Positions 50,265-62,538 of a DNA stretch of 64,000 bases are shown here, piece by piece. Position numbers and translations under genes: made by a program. The number at the start of each line of letters is the position of its first letter. Within the stretch, counting starts at the first letter, position 1. Under the pieces are notes generated by a model. The model saw only the letters and a list, made by a program, of their open reading frames with translations, was not told the DNA's origin and ran no database searches. The DNA is from Enoplosus armatus (lineage: Eukaryota > Chordata > Actinopteri > Centrarchiformes > Enoplosidae): positions 11,614,001 through 11,678,000 of the forward strand of contig NC_092183.1 in NCBI RefSeq assembly GCF_043641665.1, written 5' to 3'.

Positions 50265-52449
50265 TCTCTGATCTTCAAACTGTAATAGTGGTAAGGGTGC
50301 ACTTAAAAACTGCTGCATGTGTGCCAACACACACATACACACACACACTGGGATTGCCTTGAGATGATGAAACCGTATGAAACGGCTCTTTTTTGGAAAT
50401 AATGATTCTGTAGAGTTCCTCTTCAGAAGCGATGGGTCCATACGGTCCTGATGTGCACTTTGAAACAAGATTTATGAGCACTTTATCAACTTTAGGGAAA
50501 GAGCACATCATTTACCATCCACTGTCTGGATCTTAGTCAATCGTTTTTTCTCTCTCCCCCACATTTAAAGCATGCACAGACACTGAGACTCACACACACC
50601 AAAACATAACACAAAGAGATACAGTAATTGTTTTAAGTATTTCCCAAAGCTATTCTGTCCTACCATCCCTTTCACTGTCAATAGCGCCTCCTGAAATGGA
50701 GTCACATAACCACCCACTGCCAGTTCAACCCATTTTAAAGCCCCACTGAAAATATATTCACAGAGGAGGCATTCGAGGATTTCGGGAAGCTTGTAATGTA
50801 TAGCATTACTATTGGAATTCCATGAAGTGTTGCCAACAAGGGGTCTATCGTGTGCTGTCGATAAAACAGTAATAATGAGACAGAGAGGGAAAAAATGGGT
50901 AAAGAAATTAATATCCCAGTAGGTTATGTGATGAAGGAATTCTTCAAGAGTTCAGTGCTTAGGCAGTGTTTCACGCATACTGTATTTACAAGACTAAAGT
51001 GAAAACCTCACAGCAAGATAATAAATATTTTTAGTAAGAAAATTTGTTGGATGCAACTCAGAATTACCCTTAATTAGCTTGGCAAGAAATATTTTTGGTT
51101 TGACTTACTACATCACAAGAAACAAGATATGTGGGATTCCCAACTCCAGTGCGTATGATACCTCCAAGGGCATTTCTCTTCGCCCTTTACTTCTTAGCTG
51201 ACTCTGCTTGCATAAATGTGGAGGTGTTTGTTTACGGTGTCAAGATCAATGTTGGCCTCAAATCAATAGCTTCCTGGGAACTTGTACACTAGCCACCTAT
51301 AGATTGGGCTACATCAATCTCTCTTGTCGTCTTCTTGTTGTTTCTACTCTTCTCCTCACAAGTTCAATCCATTTTTCTCTCACTGTGAAATTGATAGACA
51401 TTATTTTCTCTTGAGCAGTTTTCAACGCGTAATACATCTGGCTGTCCATCTTAAGACTGCTACTCGTTCTACCTCTTTTGTACTGTTGTCTCTCTATCAT
51501 GCTCTCACTTTCCTTCAAAAGGAGGAGACACAACACCGGGCTACTCTACCTGTCATTTCAACAGCAGTTAATATGTCTTGGACCTCATCATTTCCTGGGT
51601 GATATGGCAATAACATGTCATGTCACACCAACAGCTCTGTTTGGTAGCTCCGGTTCTCTGACACTGATTTCTCTCACTGCATCCAATCACATAGTTAGGA
51701 ACCACAATACAGTAAAAAAAAAACTCAGGTTTTCTTTTCTTTGTATGGATTTAGTGGTATAGTCTCAAACTCTGCACAAAAATCAATGAAGAGACTTTTT
51801 CTCATTTTTCGGCAAGACTCCTGTCTGTACTATCAATACGCTAGTGCAACACAGGCAGCTGATGTGAGAGAAAGTAATGGCGGTTTGGAAATGACAACAG
51901 GAACAGTCGTCAGCAAGATAAACTGTGAAACTCAAGCGCCAATGTCAGTGACAAGGAAAGAGATACCAACATAACTGCACTTTAAATATTTTCCTCCCTT
52001 TCCAAACAGGGAGGAAACAAATTAGCTGACTGCACTTGACTGTATTTGATTGTTAAATGGTTTCATGTGATGATCATGAAGCACTGACCACACAGGGCAC
52101 ACTGCCAACAATAAGCAAATCTGAGCACATTATTATTCTTTCAACCACCGAGACCCAAGACAGCACATCACAGTCTGAGCCCTGTTTGAAATCAAGCACG
52201 GGCCCTCTCATCTATCAAGTCTGTATCGACCCATGTCAATGTCTTTGAAAAATTGCCACAAGGAAGTGATTGATCAGCCAGATGTAACTGTAATCAATCT
52301 ATCTGATTGTAGGGCTAAACAGCTTAGGATATGCATAATGAATGGATGCTACAGCACGTCAATCATAACATGCATGCCATGATTTAAAGCCCCAGCGTGA
52401 TGCGACTTAAGACCTTAAGACATTTTTTTTATTACAAAAAAGTAAGTAA

Positions 52450-52473
52450 ATAATAATAATAATAATAATAATA
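52450..52473. repeat. (AAT)n microsatellite
   Basis: About eight AAT units in an A-rich context. Confidence 0.95.
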
Positions 52474-55256
52474 AGTAAAAACGATGAAAGATGTGTGACT
52501 GGTTCTCATCTTGAAAATGTCCCCAAAAATATTCATCTCAAGCATGTAGCTGACATATAACTCAGGGAAAAAATACTCAGACAAGGAGATTTAAGTGTTT
52601 TGACAGCCACTAAAAAAGCATACTCAAGCCTGCAGAGAGTTTACATTTAATTTATTAGGTGTGAGGTTAAGTGTGGGAACTAACATCTTCACATGCCTGC
52701 ATCTTCATTAAGCAGTCAAACAGTAATGTACCCATGCAGAAGGTTTAAGTAGTCTCCCAACGCCATAAAGCAAGCATATTTTAGGCTTTAGAAAAAAGGA
52801 TATTATATCCCAGTGCAGCACAAAAACAAACTTGGTTTACAGTTGATGGTGGATCACAAACCCAGATTTGCAATGAGGTCTAAAACATTTATACTATTAT
52901 ACTATTATTAGGATGACTGGGATAAGGATAACAATTGTGTTGTCGAGTGCAAAGTCGCAAAGTTCATTATGAGGAATCTGCAAACATATTATGTCACCGG
53001 TATCTTTTTCTGAATGGACTAATGACATTTCTCAGAATGATCTAATTGGACATAAATTGCATTAACAATGTCCTTTTGGTACAATAAATGTTACAGATTA
53101 GCAAACTGGAGACACAAGAATACAAATTCTTCCTTCTCATTAAACATTTTTATCATCGAGTGTCCCCCATGCGTCCTGCAGTATAACAATATATCATATT
53201 TTCACCTTAACTTTTGCAAATACCATTTAATAACCAGCTGCATCAGCAAAATGCAAGGCCATAAACAAATAAAATAAATGACGTGCTATGATCTGTGGGG
53301 ATGCACTATGATATAAGTTCAGGTCTGATATTACAGAAGCAACTTATTCTACAAACTGCAAAGTTGCTGTGTCATATGAAAGGGCCAGTAGCATTGCTGG
53401 TTTGTTGCTGCTCCTTTTGCTGGGTTATTTTTTTAATGGAGTGGAAATATTGAGCTTGTAACAGGACAGTGAGTTGATGGGATAGACCCAGCACCTGGTA
53501 TCTGTTCTTTGACTCAATACTCCTTTTCTCACAGCTGAAAGGACAACAGACACACAATATCGTCGTTTCCTTGATTCACTGATTCGACATCCAGTTCGTC
53601 TTCACACTATATATATGTTGTTTTCATTCATGCTTTCAGTCGGATGATTGTTTATGAATAGAAATAAAGAATAAATATTATGACTTCTCATGGTGTATGT
53701 AGTTAACCTCACCTGTTTGGCCAAGACTTCAGAAAGAATTTTGTTCTGCAAAAGATGGTTAAAATGGGCAGAAGACTTGTTATCTCTAACTTTCCCGATC
53801 ATCTTGAGTATCTGTTTCTTTTCCCTTCTCTCCAATGTTCATAGTGGTTGTATGCGTCAGTACACCTGTTGGCTGTCTTACCAGTTCGTCATTATGAGTC
53901 CACGTAAGCAGGACCAACCATAACCAGCCCATACCAAATTCTTCTTGTGCCCCTTATTAACAATCTGATTACCAAACATATATTTGAATTATGGGATTTA
54001 TGATGTTGTACCATTGAATGAAGCCTCTTCACCCAAACACATCTAAACTCATCTAAAGCTAAAACTAAAGGAAAAGAAAACTAATTGTTATGGAAAACAA
54101 ATGCCAAAAATGTTAAATTCAAATTGAAAACACTGTACAACTACACACACAGTGACCCGAACAAGCAAGAGAAATCAGGTGAGAAATCAAAACCACAGAA
54201 TAAGAAAAAAAGAAAAAAAAGTGACAAACTGAGTGTAAAACAGAGGTTCAGATCATGTACTTTATGGTACTGCTTACCTTTTGTTTAATTTTTCAAGGTA
54301 TTGCTAATTGAATAACATACAAAAGAAAAGCACCGCAGGCTTAAAGACCTCTCCAGTTATAGAGGCTCCACACTGATTATGAGTGCTTTTACTGCTTTGT
54401 TCTGGTTCAGTCATCTCTTATAGAGGACAAGGTCAGGACTAATCATTACTAACATACTGACCTTAATTGATCTACACCCTTCGTCATAATGGTAAAATTG
54501 CTGTCTCAGGCATTGTATTTGACCTTCCATAAATGCATGATAGGGGTCATTTCTGATTGGTCCAGCATATGTCAATCATCATTCTTATTGCTTTTTAAAC
54601 CAGCAGCAACTTGTGTTGTCAATAGTGGCATGGTACTACTTCTTATCAAAGAAAGCAATACATTATAGATTAGAGGTGACACCTCTGCTGTTAGATCCAG
54701 TTCTTTTTATTTGCTAGGACAGGGAATGTCCCTTACTGACTGGCTGACTTGTTGAAATGAAATGTGCAGTATTTTCAAGGAAACACTCTTAACCCAATGA
54801 GTCACACATAAAACTGCCAAAAAAATCCATCATCAGATGAAAGTAGTGGCAGACAGAAATCCCCTCTTCAAGAAGACTTCAACACAAACTCAACACCAAT
54901 TCTAACATTTAGCTAATTTAAGTAAAATTTCTCAGTGATCACAAAACGTCACTTCAATGTCATCAGTGGTATCTGTAAAGCTTGTTATTATTTTTACAGA
55001 TCAGATGGATATCTGAGTGTAGCCTATCTAGCAAAACCATCAGTAGACATACAGTACATTGGAGCAGATCTGTTTACCATTTTATAGTCAAAAACGTGTA
55101 TTGACAGCAGAGTTGACCCAAGTATGATTTATGTTTTGATGGTCAACAAGCAAACAGGACATGACATCGTAATTTTTTTCTTTGGAAAAATTGGATCGTA
55201 CTGACTGACCCACAGACAGATATCCTGCTGCAGTGCTCATTAAAATTCAGTTTGAT

Positions 55257-55430
55257 GGGTGTCCCAGTGGCCCCTATGGTTAAGGAGCATACCCTCTTAA
55301 GTGCAACATCCTCAGTTCGACTCCAGCTGGAGAATTTTGTTGCATATCATACCCCATCTCTCTCTCTCTCCATGTTTCAGGTCTCTCTCTATACTGTCAA
55401 CTATCACATAAAGGCAAAATAAATAAATAA
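55257..55430 (+). mobile_element. tRNA-derived SINE (second teleost type)
   Basis: The left part (GGTGTCCCAGTGGCCCCTAT then GGTTAAGGAGCATACC) resembles a tRNA 5' half, with an A-box-like segment. CAGTTCGACTCC at 55,313-55,324 is a good B box of an RNA polymerase III promoter. The body (GGAGAATTTTGTTGCATATC, CCCCATCTCTCTCTC, then ATACTGTCAACTATC) and the tail (AAAGGCAAAATAAATAAATA) match the layout of a widespread fish SINE that I know as ...TTTGCTGCATGTCATCCCC... ending AAAGGCAAAA. It encodes no protein and relied on a LINE partner. It is moderately diverged, so not a recent insertion. Ends are approximate. Confidence 0.8.
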
Positions 55431-56020
55431 TGTACAGTAACAGTATGGTGAATCCTCCAAACAGGCAAAGGGATTTCATGGTTTTGAAGGAAACAGTCCA
55501 AGCATTTTAAGTACAATGAGAACGATTTCATGTGATGTCATGCATAATTTATAGGACAACTTTTCCCACCACGCTGCCCGTACCTTCTACCTACCCCACG
55601 CCCCCATCAATCCCATCATGCTCTGCACAAGTGGTTCACCCATCTTTATAGAAGATGAATTGGGAGGCTACCCTGCCCTGTGTGGCTTCAGGCTCTTAAT
55701 CATTATTTTACAATAGGTACTGACAACACTATTAATACAATGTCTACAGCCGTGGCACATAGTCTATACAGTATCTGCAGTCAGCAGCACTTGAAAATCT
55801 CTGGTTCCGTCTAATGGTCATCATGGGAAGCTTGCAGTCTCTTTTTTCTGGTGTGAGTGCACAGATACAGAAAGTATGTGTGTAAGTGAAGGCTTTTTGC
55901 CACATATATAATGGCGAATGGAGGGATAATCGCTTGAAGGGGAAGAGAGGTGATGTCCGGAGGGAGAGTCGAGGAAAACACTGTGAAATGGATGTGTTCA
56001 GGAGGAGAAATGACCTCTCC

Positions 56021-56066
<46 letters not shown>

Positions 56067-59000
56067 GACAAAATGTTTCCTTCTAAACTGTGCAGTCTCT
56101 TTGTGTCTCTGGCTCTACATCATTGTCCCTCAAAACCACTCACCCTCTCCAGCCTCCCTTCTCTCCCAGTCCCTTGCCTGATTGCCTTTCCATTAAATCA
56201 CTGCAACACAGCATTTCCACATGCTATACTTGATTTAATCTTTTAAGAATCAACTGCCCTCCCCAGCCCAGAAACATTTATGAGGGTGGTCATAAAAGGG
56301 CTAGGCTGGCCCACACAACTGTTCAGGGACCTGATCTCTTATGTCAGTCCTCATGATATGGCCCACGAGGGGACAGGGGAGAGGGAGAGAGAGGAGGTTA
56401 GAGGAATCGGTGGAAATGAATAGGACAAGAGGAGGAAGTAGGAAGGGAGGAGGGAAAAAGATGGAGGTTTTCTCCATATGAGCATGGTCACTAGGGTAAG
56501 TGCTTTTTACAACAGGCTGCCCGTCCAGGTGATTGATAGATTGGTTTCAATGGTTCAGTGTGGTTGAGGTGGTCTTCAGATAATATGGAGATTATAGGCA
56601 GCTGATGCTGGTTTTTCTGGCAGACTCTGATAACAATGTTTGAGAGTTTGATAAAATTGAAAACCATATTTTTTAACACATAACATACACAAACATTTTT
56701 TATGATCACTTAAATTAGTTTTGAAAGAGTTGTGATCATGATGTAATAAGCAAGATTTTTTGCAGTCGACAAATAAACTTGTCAGTGTCAGTGACAAATG
56801 AAATAATGGAGAAAATGAATACTAAAAATGTATATTAATAATTACTAATAACTAAAAATATTCACTGCTCAGGGATCTAAACCAGAAATGTTATGTTCCA
56901 GTCCGTTCATTCCCTTGACAAAACATCTGACAAAATGTGAACAAGCTTGAGTTGCACTATTTAACATTCAGCTTAAGTAATATTTTTCTATTATCACCAG
57001 CAACAATTTATCATTCACAGCAGTAATTGCTGCTGTTGATTTGTGTGCACGGGAGCTGTGCCACATTGAATATTCATAACAGTCTGATAATAATACTTTA
57101 TTCAAATTATTCAAATTAACAATTTCCTTCTTCACAAACTAATGTGGAGAATACATAAGCTTGATACACACACAGACATACTGTGGCAATAATTCAAAAG
57201 TACAATGTTTGTTACTGGGTGTGAAGTGGTGGCACTAAATAGTGTGGTAACATAGTATATTTATATTGAATACAATTAAAATGATTAAATTTGATTAAAT
57301 TCAATTTTAATGATTATAACTAATGTAAGGTAATACTAAATACTATATAATACTTACTGCTATTGTCATTGTTTCGTTTTGTCTTTTTTGCTCACATTAC
57401 GTGTTATTACAGCAAGCATACTTATTAATTAAATTAATTCACAGAACTGGTTCCTGGTTCAAATTGGTTTTGCATGTTGAGTAAACTCCATAATCTGGTT
57501 TTGTCTCTGTGCTTGAGCATTTCTGTAGGGACAATGAAAAGAGTTTCATGTTACAATTACACAGCAGGTAATAGTGTTGAAGTCCTATGTAAATTTATCA
57601 GCATGAGAAACAAGAACAAGTCCTTCCTGTCATATATCCGTTTTCTGTTAGCCTGTGGGCTAACGTGGTTAATGAGAAACAGGACTATAATTTTCTTCCA
57701 GAAATTAACTTGGTGGTCAATTAGTGATACAAACCATAATAGTATGGTTAAGATTAGAGGTCATTATTCCTTATTTAAATTTGAACTTTCACTCTATGTA
57801 AACTATATAAAGTTTCTGGTGCGTGTTGCAGGGAAAACCTTACACTGGTTAATTGTTGCCACATGAACAATCTCACCAAGGTTTTAAAAAATTGACCGTT
57901 TGTATAATGTGATAACACAGTACAGCAAAGTATATCTGATCTGGAAAAGTTTGGTTACTTTCCACTATATAGATACTGATGCATATCAGTGCTTCCACCA
58001 CAGAGGCCAAATATGCTTAACTGTCACATTTTGTCAAACTTTTTTTCACCCGTTTGTTGTCTGCTTCTCTCTTCTTTCTCTCCCTCAGGTGTTGTGCCTT
58101 CGAGCAATGGTAGAATAAAGTATACATTTTCACACTATATGTCGTGCGCACACACACACACACACAAATGATTGCAAAGGAGAGAGTGTCAGCTGCTGCC
58201 ACAGCCACCTTTCCATCTAGTCATAAATTATTTGTGTTTTGATACCAGTGATGCCTGTAAGAAACTTTGACACCAGAACATGACTTTTCCAACCTGGCAC
58301 AGACCTCTGAGAAGACAAGACACCCACCAAGAAAAGCAAGACATGAATAGTAATCTACTGCCTCTTCTCATCTCTATAATCTCTCTCTACTTCTGTCACC
58401 CTTCTCCAAACTCCTTCTTTTTTTGTGCGCTCTCTCTCGCTCTCTCTTTATCTCCTGCTCACTGGGGAGTACTGCTGTATGGTCTGATAGAGGTGAAAAT
58501 GTGGCACACACACCGACACAAACTGAGGGCCTACAAAGAAATTCTCAGCATGTGTTGGCTGATTGAATGTTCAAAAGGAAAAAAATAGCCTTCATATTCA
58601 TGTTTAAACTAATGGACATTAAACCCTACAGTGTCTGTTTAGATTTTATTCCATTAGAAATGTGAATTCTGAATTCTGGTCTCGTCATGTCCGTCATATT
58701 TGACTCCTATTTTCAGTAGTCACCCAAAGATCATCCTGTTTTTTATTTTATTTTATTCCAGTCGAGAAGATGGACAACCATAGAGGCAGTGAGTTCTGGG
58801 CTAATTGCTGGGTTAAAAAGGGTGGTGGGACACGACTGGTCTAAAGATTTTATGTTCCCATGTAAAGCCAGTCAATCCAGCAGCCCTCTTAAGCAGCATT
58901 TCATATTCATAACATGTTTCCCATCTGGCTGCAGGGCACTAACCGATTGAAATATCACACAGTCTACTCTAATCGCATTACTCTGCTCATAGAGCATTCA

Positions 59001-59852
59001 CACTAGGCACCCAGTGTGAGGCTCCAGCCTTTTGATGTTCTACATTCACTGACTGGAAGGCAGAGAGCTTTCTGACTGACAGTCTGACTGAATGCATGAA
59101 TGAGTGACTCTGTTTGGTTGGCCAACCACTTAACTGTTTGACTTACAGACCAAAAGTTCAAGTAACTGACTGACAGACTGTCCGTCAGGGATGTGGTCCT
59201 AACAAACATCATGTGTATCTGTATACTGTACATGTAAACATGGGTTAGCTGGTGAGTGTGGTCACCAGTATCTAATACATGCTCTTTCCAGATAGTCAGA
59301 TATCAATATGGTTTTTGGGGGGTGCCCATGTACAGGCTTACTAACAATATATTAACCATATGAATGTATATTTCTGAAGTTAATGTGTTTTAATTAAACA
59401 CAGGTTCACATTCAGAATTCTTTTAGAATGGGTTTAGAAAAAACTGTGTAATAACAAATCCAGCATTTGAAATGTTACTCAAACTTTACAGTAAAATGGG
59501 CAAAAGTAAAGTATTTAAAATGAAATCAGATGTTTCACTGTGAAGTATTTTATGTTTATTGTAGTGGTCTAACTTCTTCACACACTTCCGTTGTACCTTT
59601 TTTTAAAGGAAGCAATGGGCAACACCCTTCACCCATATTGACTAACAATTAGTAAATCATCATCATATGAAGTGCACCTGCACATTCATGTAATTCTGTT
59701 TTTAGAGAATATCAAGTGAAAATAAAAATCCCTTTGAATCCAACCTATTCTTGCTTGTCACACTGACAACTTTAAACTCTACCTATAATGAATCACATTT
59801 GATAGCCCTATTGTATGGTATGCATAAAACATTTGTTAACATTTAACAACAG
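55431..59852. other. Intergenic stretch, no gene seen
   Basis: It holds a CT microsatellite at 56,025, purine-rich sequence at 56,350-56,460 and very AT-rich sequence at 56,800-57,450. The 130-codon frame at 57,474 has no recognisable domain. Confidence 0.5.
56025..56061. repeat. (CT)n microsatellite
   Basis: About 18 CT units. Confidence 0.96.
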
Positions 59853-59856
59853 TTAA

Positions 59857-60212
59857 CCCTTTAACACCGAGTGTGTCGTCGGCGACACGTTTGCGCAAGC
59901 GCACTTTGGATTACCATAATTACGTCACGGCTATCGGAAAAATTCCAACAGTTTCTGAAAGCTGAGATGTTGCGCTTTACAGCCTATATGGTGTCATTAC
60001 GGTAATTTCACTCGCGCCTCTCAGTCAAAATAAGCAAAAAAGTCCAGGCGGACATTTTGAGGCTTAGGTTTTAACCCTTTAAAACCTAAACCTGGCTGTA
60101 AAGCGCAACGTCTCAGCTTTCAGTAAAAATAGTGAAAACCGTGACGTAATTACGGTAATCCAAAGAGCGCTTGCGCAAACGTGTCTCCTACGACACACTC
60201 GGTGTTAAAGGG
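59857..60212. mobile_element. Fold-back MITE with TTAA target duplication (piggyBac-like)
   Basis: The element starts CCCTTTAACACCGAGTGTGT and ends with the reverse complement (ACACACTCGGTGTTAAAGGG). TTAA flanks both ends (59,853-59,856 and 60,213-60,216). The inverted arms continue inward for roughly 130 bp with few mismatches, sharing ACACGTTTGCGCAAGCGC, TAATTACGTCACGG and CTGAAAGCTGAGA. The right arm differs by a short replaced segment near 60,122. The interior has no open frame, so it is non-autonomous. TTAA duplication and a CCCTTT start support the piggyBac superfamily. An internal TTAACCCTTTAA at 60,071 repeats the terminal motif. Confidence 0.85.
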
Positions 60213-60216
60213 TTAA

Positions 60217-62084
60217 CTCCAACTGTCAGATGAACACAGTGGACTGAAAGGTATAATTTATACCTTTGGATTTAATGCGGTAAAATTAAAACTCTCAAAA
60301 TGAAAATGCTAAATGTCAGAATCATAACATGCTGTGTTACAGAACCTCTGTGGCAGACTTCACCTACAGTGAATTCATATACAGTAGAAGTTGATCGTAT
60401 CCTATAACCATCAGAAACAAATCAATCACAACTCTGCAGTAAATGCCAAAAGAAAATTGGCTGATTAAATTATGTTTCATTTCTCCAAACACACTGACAT
60501 GCTTTTTCATGTCCCTTGATTTTTCTCTCCTGAGTAAAATGAATTTGGAAAGTTAAAGCAAGTAAAAATGACTGAGTATAACAGGAGAATATGCTTACAC
60601 TCACTAATAAAGGTCAGTATACACAAACAGCTTTTCAAACAAATGTCAGTGCATGATTAATATGTGCCTATTAGCACAACTAAACCTCTGGTCTAACTGT
60701 ATATACAGTGGATGATGGATGGAGGAAAGCTTAGAAAATCCAAGCTATATGCATGTCTGATCTCCAGCAATTTGTCTCCCTTTCTGTCTCTGAGTACAAT
60801 GTATCTGTCATGACAAAACCTACTCATTTTCTTTAGAATTGCAAATAATCTTATGTATATTTTTGATAAATGAGTTTTTTAATGACCATGTTTTCTTTTT
60901 CTATGCATTCAATAACCAAATCCCGTCCCAAATTGCAGAAATGAAAACAAAATACAACAAAAGCTACAATGTTTTTTCTTCAGCAATTAAGACACCTCAT
61001 TTAAGAATCAAACTGTATGTACAGTGCTTAAGCACAGAAACAGCCTAAGTCTGTGTCAATGCCACATGATATTAACGCCTCATCCACAAACAGCACCATG
61101 CAATGTATTTGTGTTTCTAAGACTTGATGGACAAATCCCCAGTTGGATAGATCTCTACAATATAGAATTAGACTAATCCTTACATATCCTTCAGTGTAAG
61201 TGATAGTGCATGTAATCCAGAATTCTGCATTATCGGTGCCAATTGAAGTCTTGTATTCACTTTCCACCAATGCATAGTCCCAGATGAAAGGCATTTATAA
61301 TCCAAGACTTGGCTGTCTATTTCATTGTTATATTTATAGGTGATTCTTTTAAAAAATGCAAGCCTTATCATGGATGCACACATTCCACTGTTTAGCCCCA
61401 CCTAATTTTGCAATTCATGGCAAGACTTGATCAAAGACAATGACGACTTTCAAACATATGCCAGTGAATCTCTCCAAACACACATACATGGAGGGCCACT
61501 AGAGCTGTAGTTGGTTAGTTAGTTTCTCCTGCTCTGTGTTCTTGTTTTTGTTTGTTGCGCTGTTTGGGGTTGTCATGTCAACTTTTCTTCCATTTCACTT
61601 CACTTGAATCCACTGCAGTGAAGTGAAAGTCAATATTATGAGACTGGGAGGACTTTTTCCTGGTTCCTCTGTTGCTTATTTCAGTTTCTGAACATGGAAA
61701 CCACGTCTGTGGCTATGGCGGTATAGTTTAAACTCCAGTAATCATGTTGGGCAAACGGGCTCTCTTACCCAGAGCTAAGCCTCGTTCCCAGTGGAGCTGA
61801 AGGAGCAATACCACAAATGCACGGAAAGAGCAAAACTATCATGGAAAATGTAATTAGACAGTCAGTTAACTTTTATACATTTTACCAAGACATGGCTGTG
61901 GGGGCAGGGGCGTTGTGGTTCCATAGCAATCTGGATTTAGGGCCAATCATAGCGTCTTAGCTTTCACCTTTGTTTAGGTATTGAAAACCATTGTGTTTGT
62001 GTATTCATATATTAATCAAAAGCCTTTAAATGCACATAATCATTCTTTACATTTATTAAGATTTATTTAAGTCAGCTTTGGAAG
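60217..62084. other. Intergenic stretch, nothing recognised
   Basis: Mostly AT-rich sequence. A small inverted repeat (12-bp arms TTTCACTTCACT / AGTGAAGTGAAA, 61,593-61,628) is the only structure seen. Confidence 0.5.
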
Positions 62085-62160
62085 GGATGCTTGCAAATGT
62101 CTGGATCCTTGCTGCTTACCATGGGTGTGCCACAAGGCTCCCTGTTCTGTTTACCAGATA
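62085..62160 (+). pseudogene. LINE reverse transcriptase remnant, left part (interrupted by Tc1)
   Basis: The frame SGSLLLTMGVPQGSLFC (from 62,100) contains GVPQGS, the conserved reverse transcriptase motif found just before the catalytic palm residues in non-LTR retrotransposons of the L2/CR1 type. The following GPLLF-type residues are lost and the frame shifts. The sequence is cut at the TA used by the Tc1 insertion and resumes at 63,817. Little else of the element is recognisable upstream, so it is a truncated, long-dead copy. Confidence 0.7.
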
Positions 62161-62377
62161 CAGTGCATCCGGAAAGTATTCACGGCGCTTCACTTTTTCC
62201 ACATTTTGTTATGTTACACCCTTATTCCAAAATGGATTAAATTAATTTTTTTCCTCAAAATTCTACACACAACACCCCATAATGACAATGTGAAAAAAGT
62301 TTTTTTGAAATTTTTGCAAATTTATTAAAAATAAAAAACTAAGAAATCACATGTACATAAGTATTCACAGCCTTTGC
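62161..62377. repeat. Left terminal inverted repeat of the Tc1 element
   Basis: A 217-bp repeat matching the right end in reverse, with outer GTATTCAC at 62,176-62,183 and inner copy at 62,361-62,368. These are the likely transposase-binding direct repeats. Confidence 0.9.
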
Positions 62378-62538
62378 CATGACTCTCAAAATTGAGCTCA
62401 GGTGCATCCTGTTTCCACTGATCATCCTTGAGATGTTTCTGCAGCTTAATTGGAGTCCACCTGTGGTAAATTCAGTTGATTGGACATGATTTGGAAAGGC
62501 ACACACCTGTCTATATAAGGTCCCACAGTTGACAGTGC

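Larger units (their letters stand above)
33691..55256. other. Large intergenic stretch, microsatellites only
   Basis: I find no supportable gene in these 21.5 kb. It holds many TG/AC tracts (listed), an AAT trinucleotide run, a 19-base poly(A), a 16-bp minisatellite at 50,218 and an exact 20-bp direct repeat at 48,321/48,454. A short open frame with a signal-peptide look at 39,491 is treated as a speculative finding. Confidence 0.5.
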
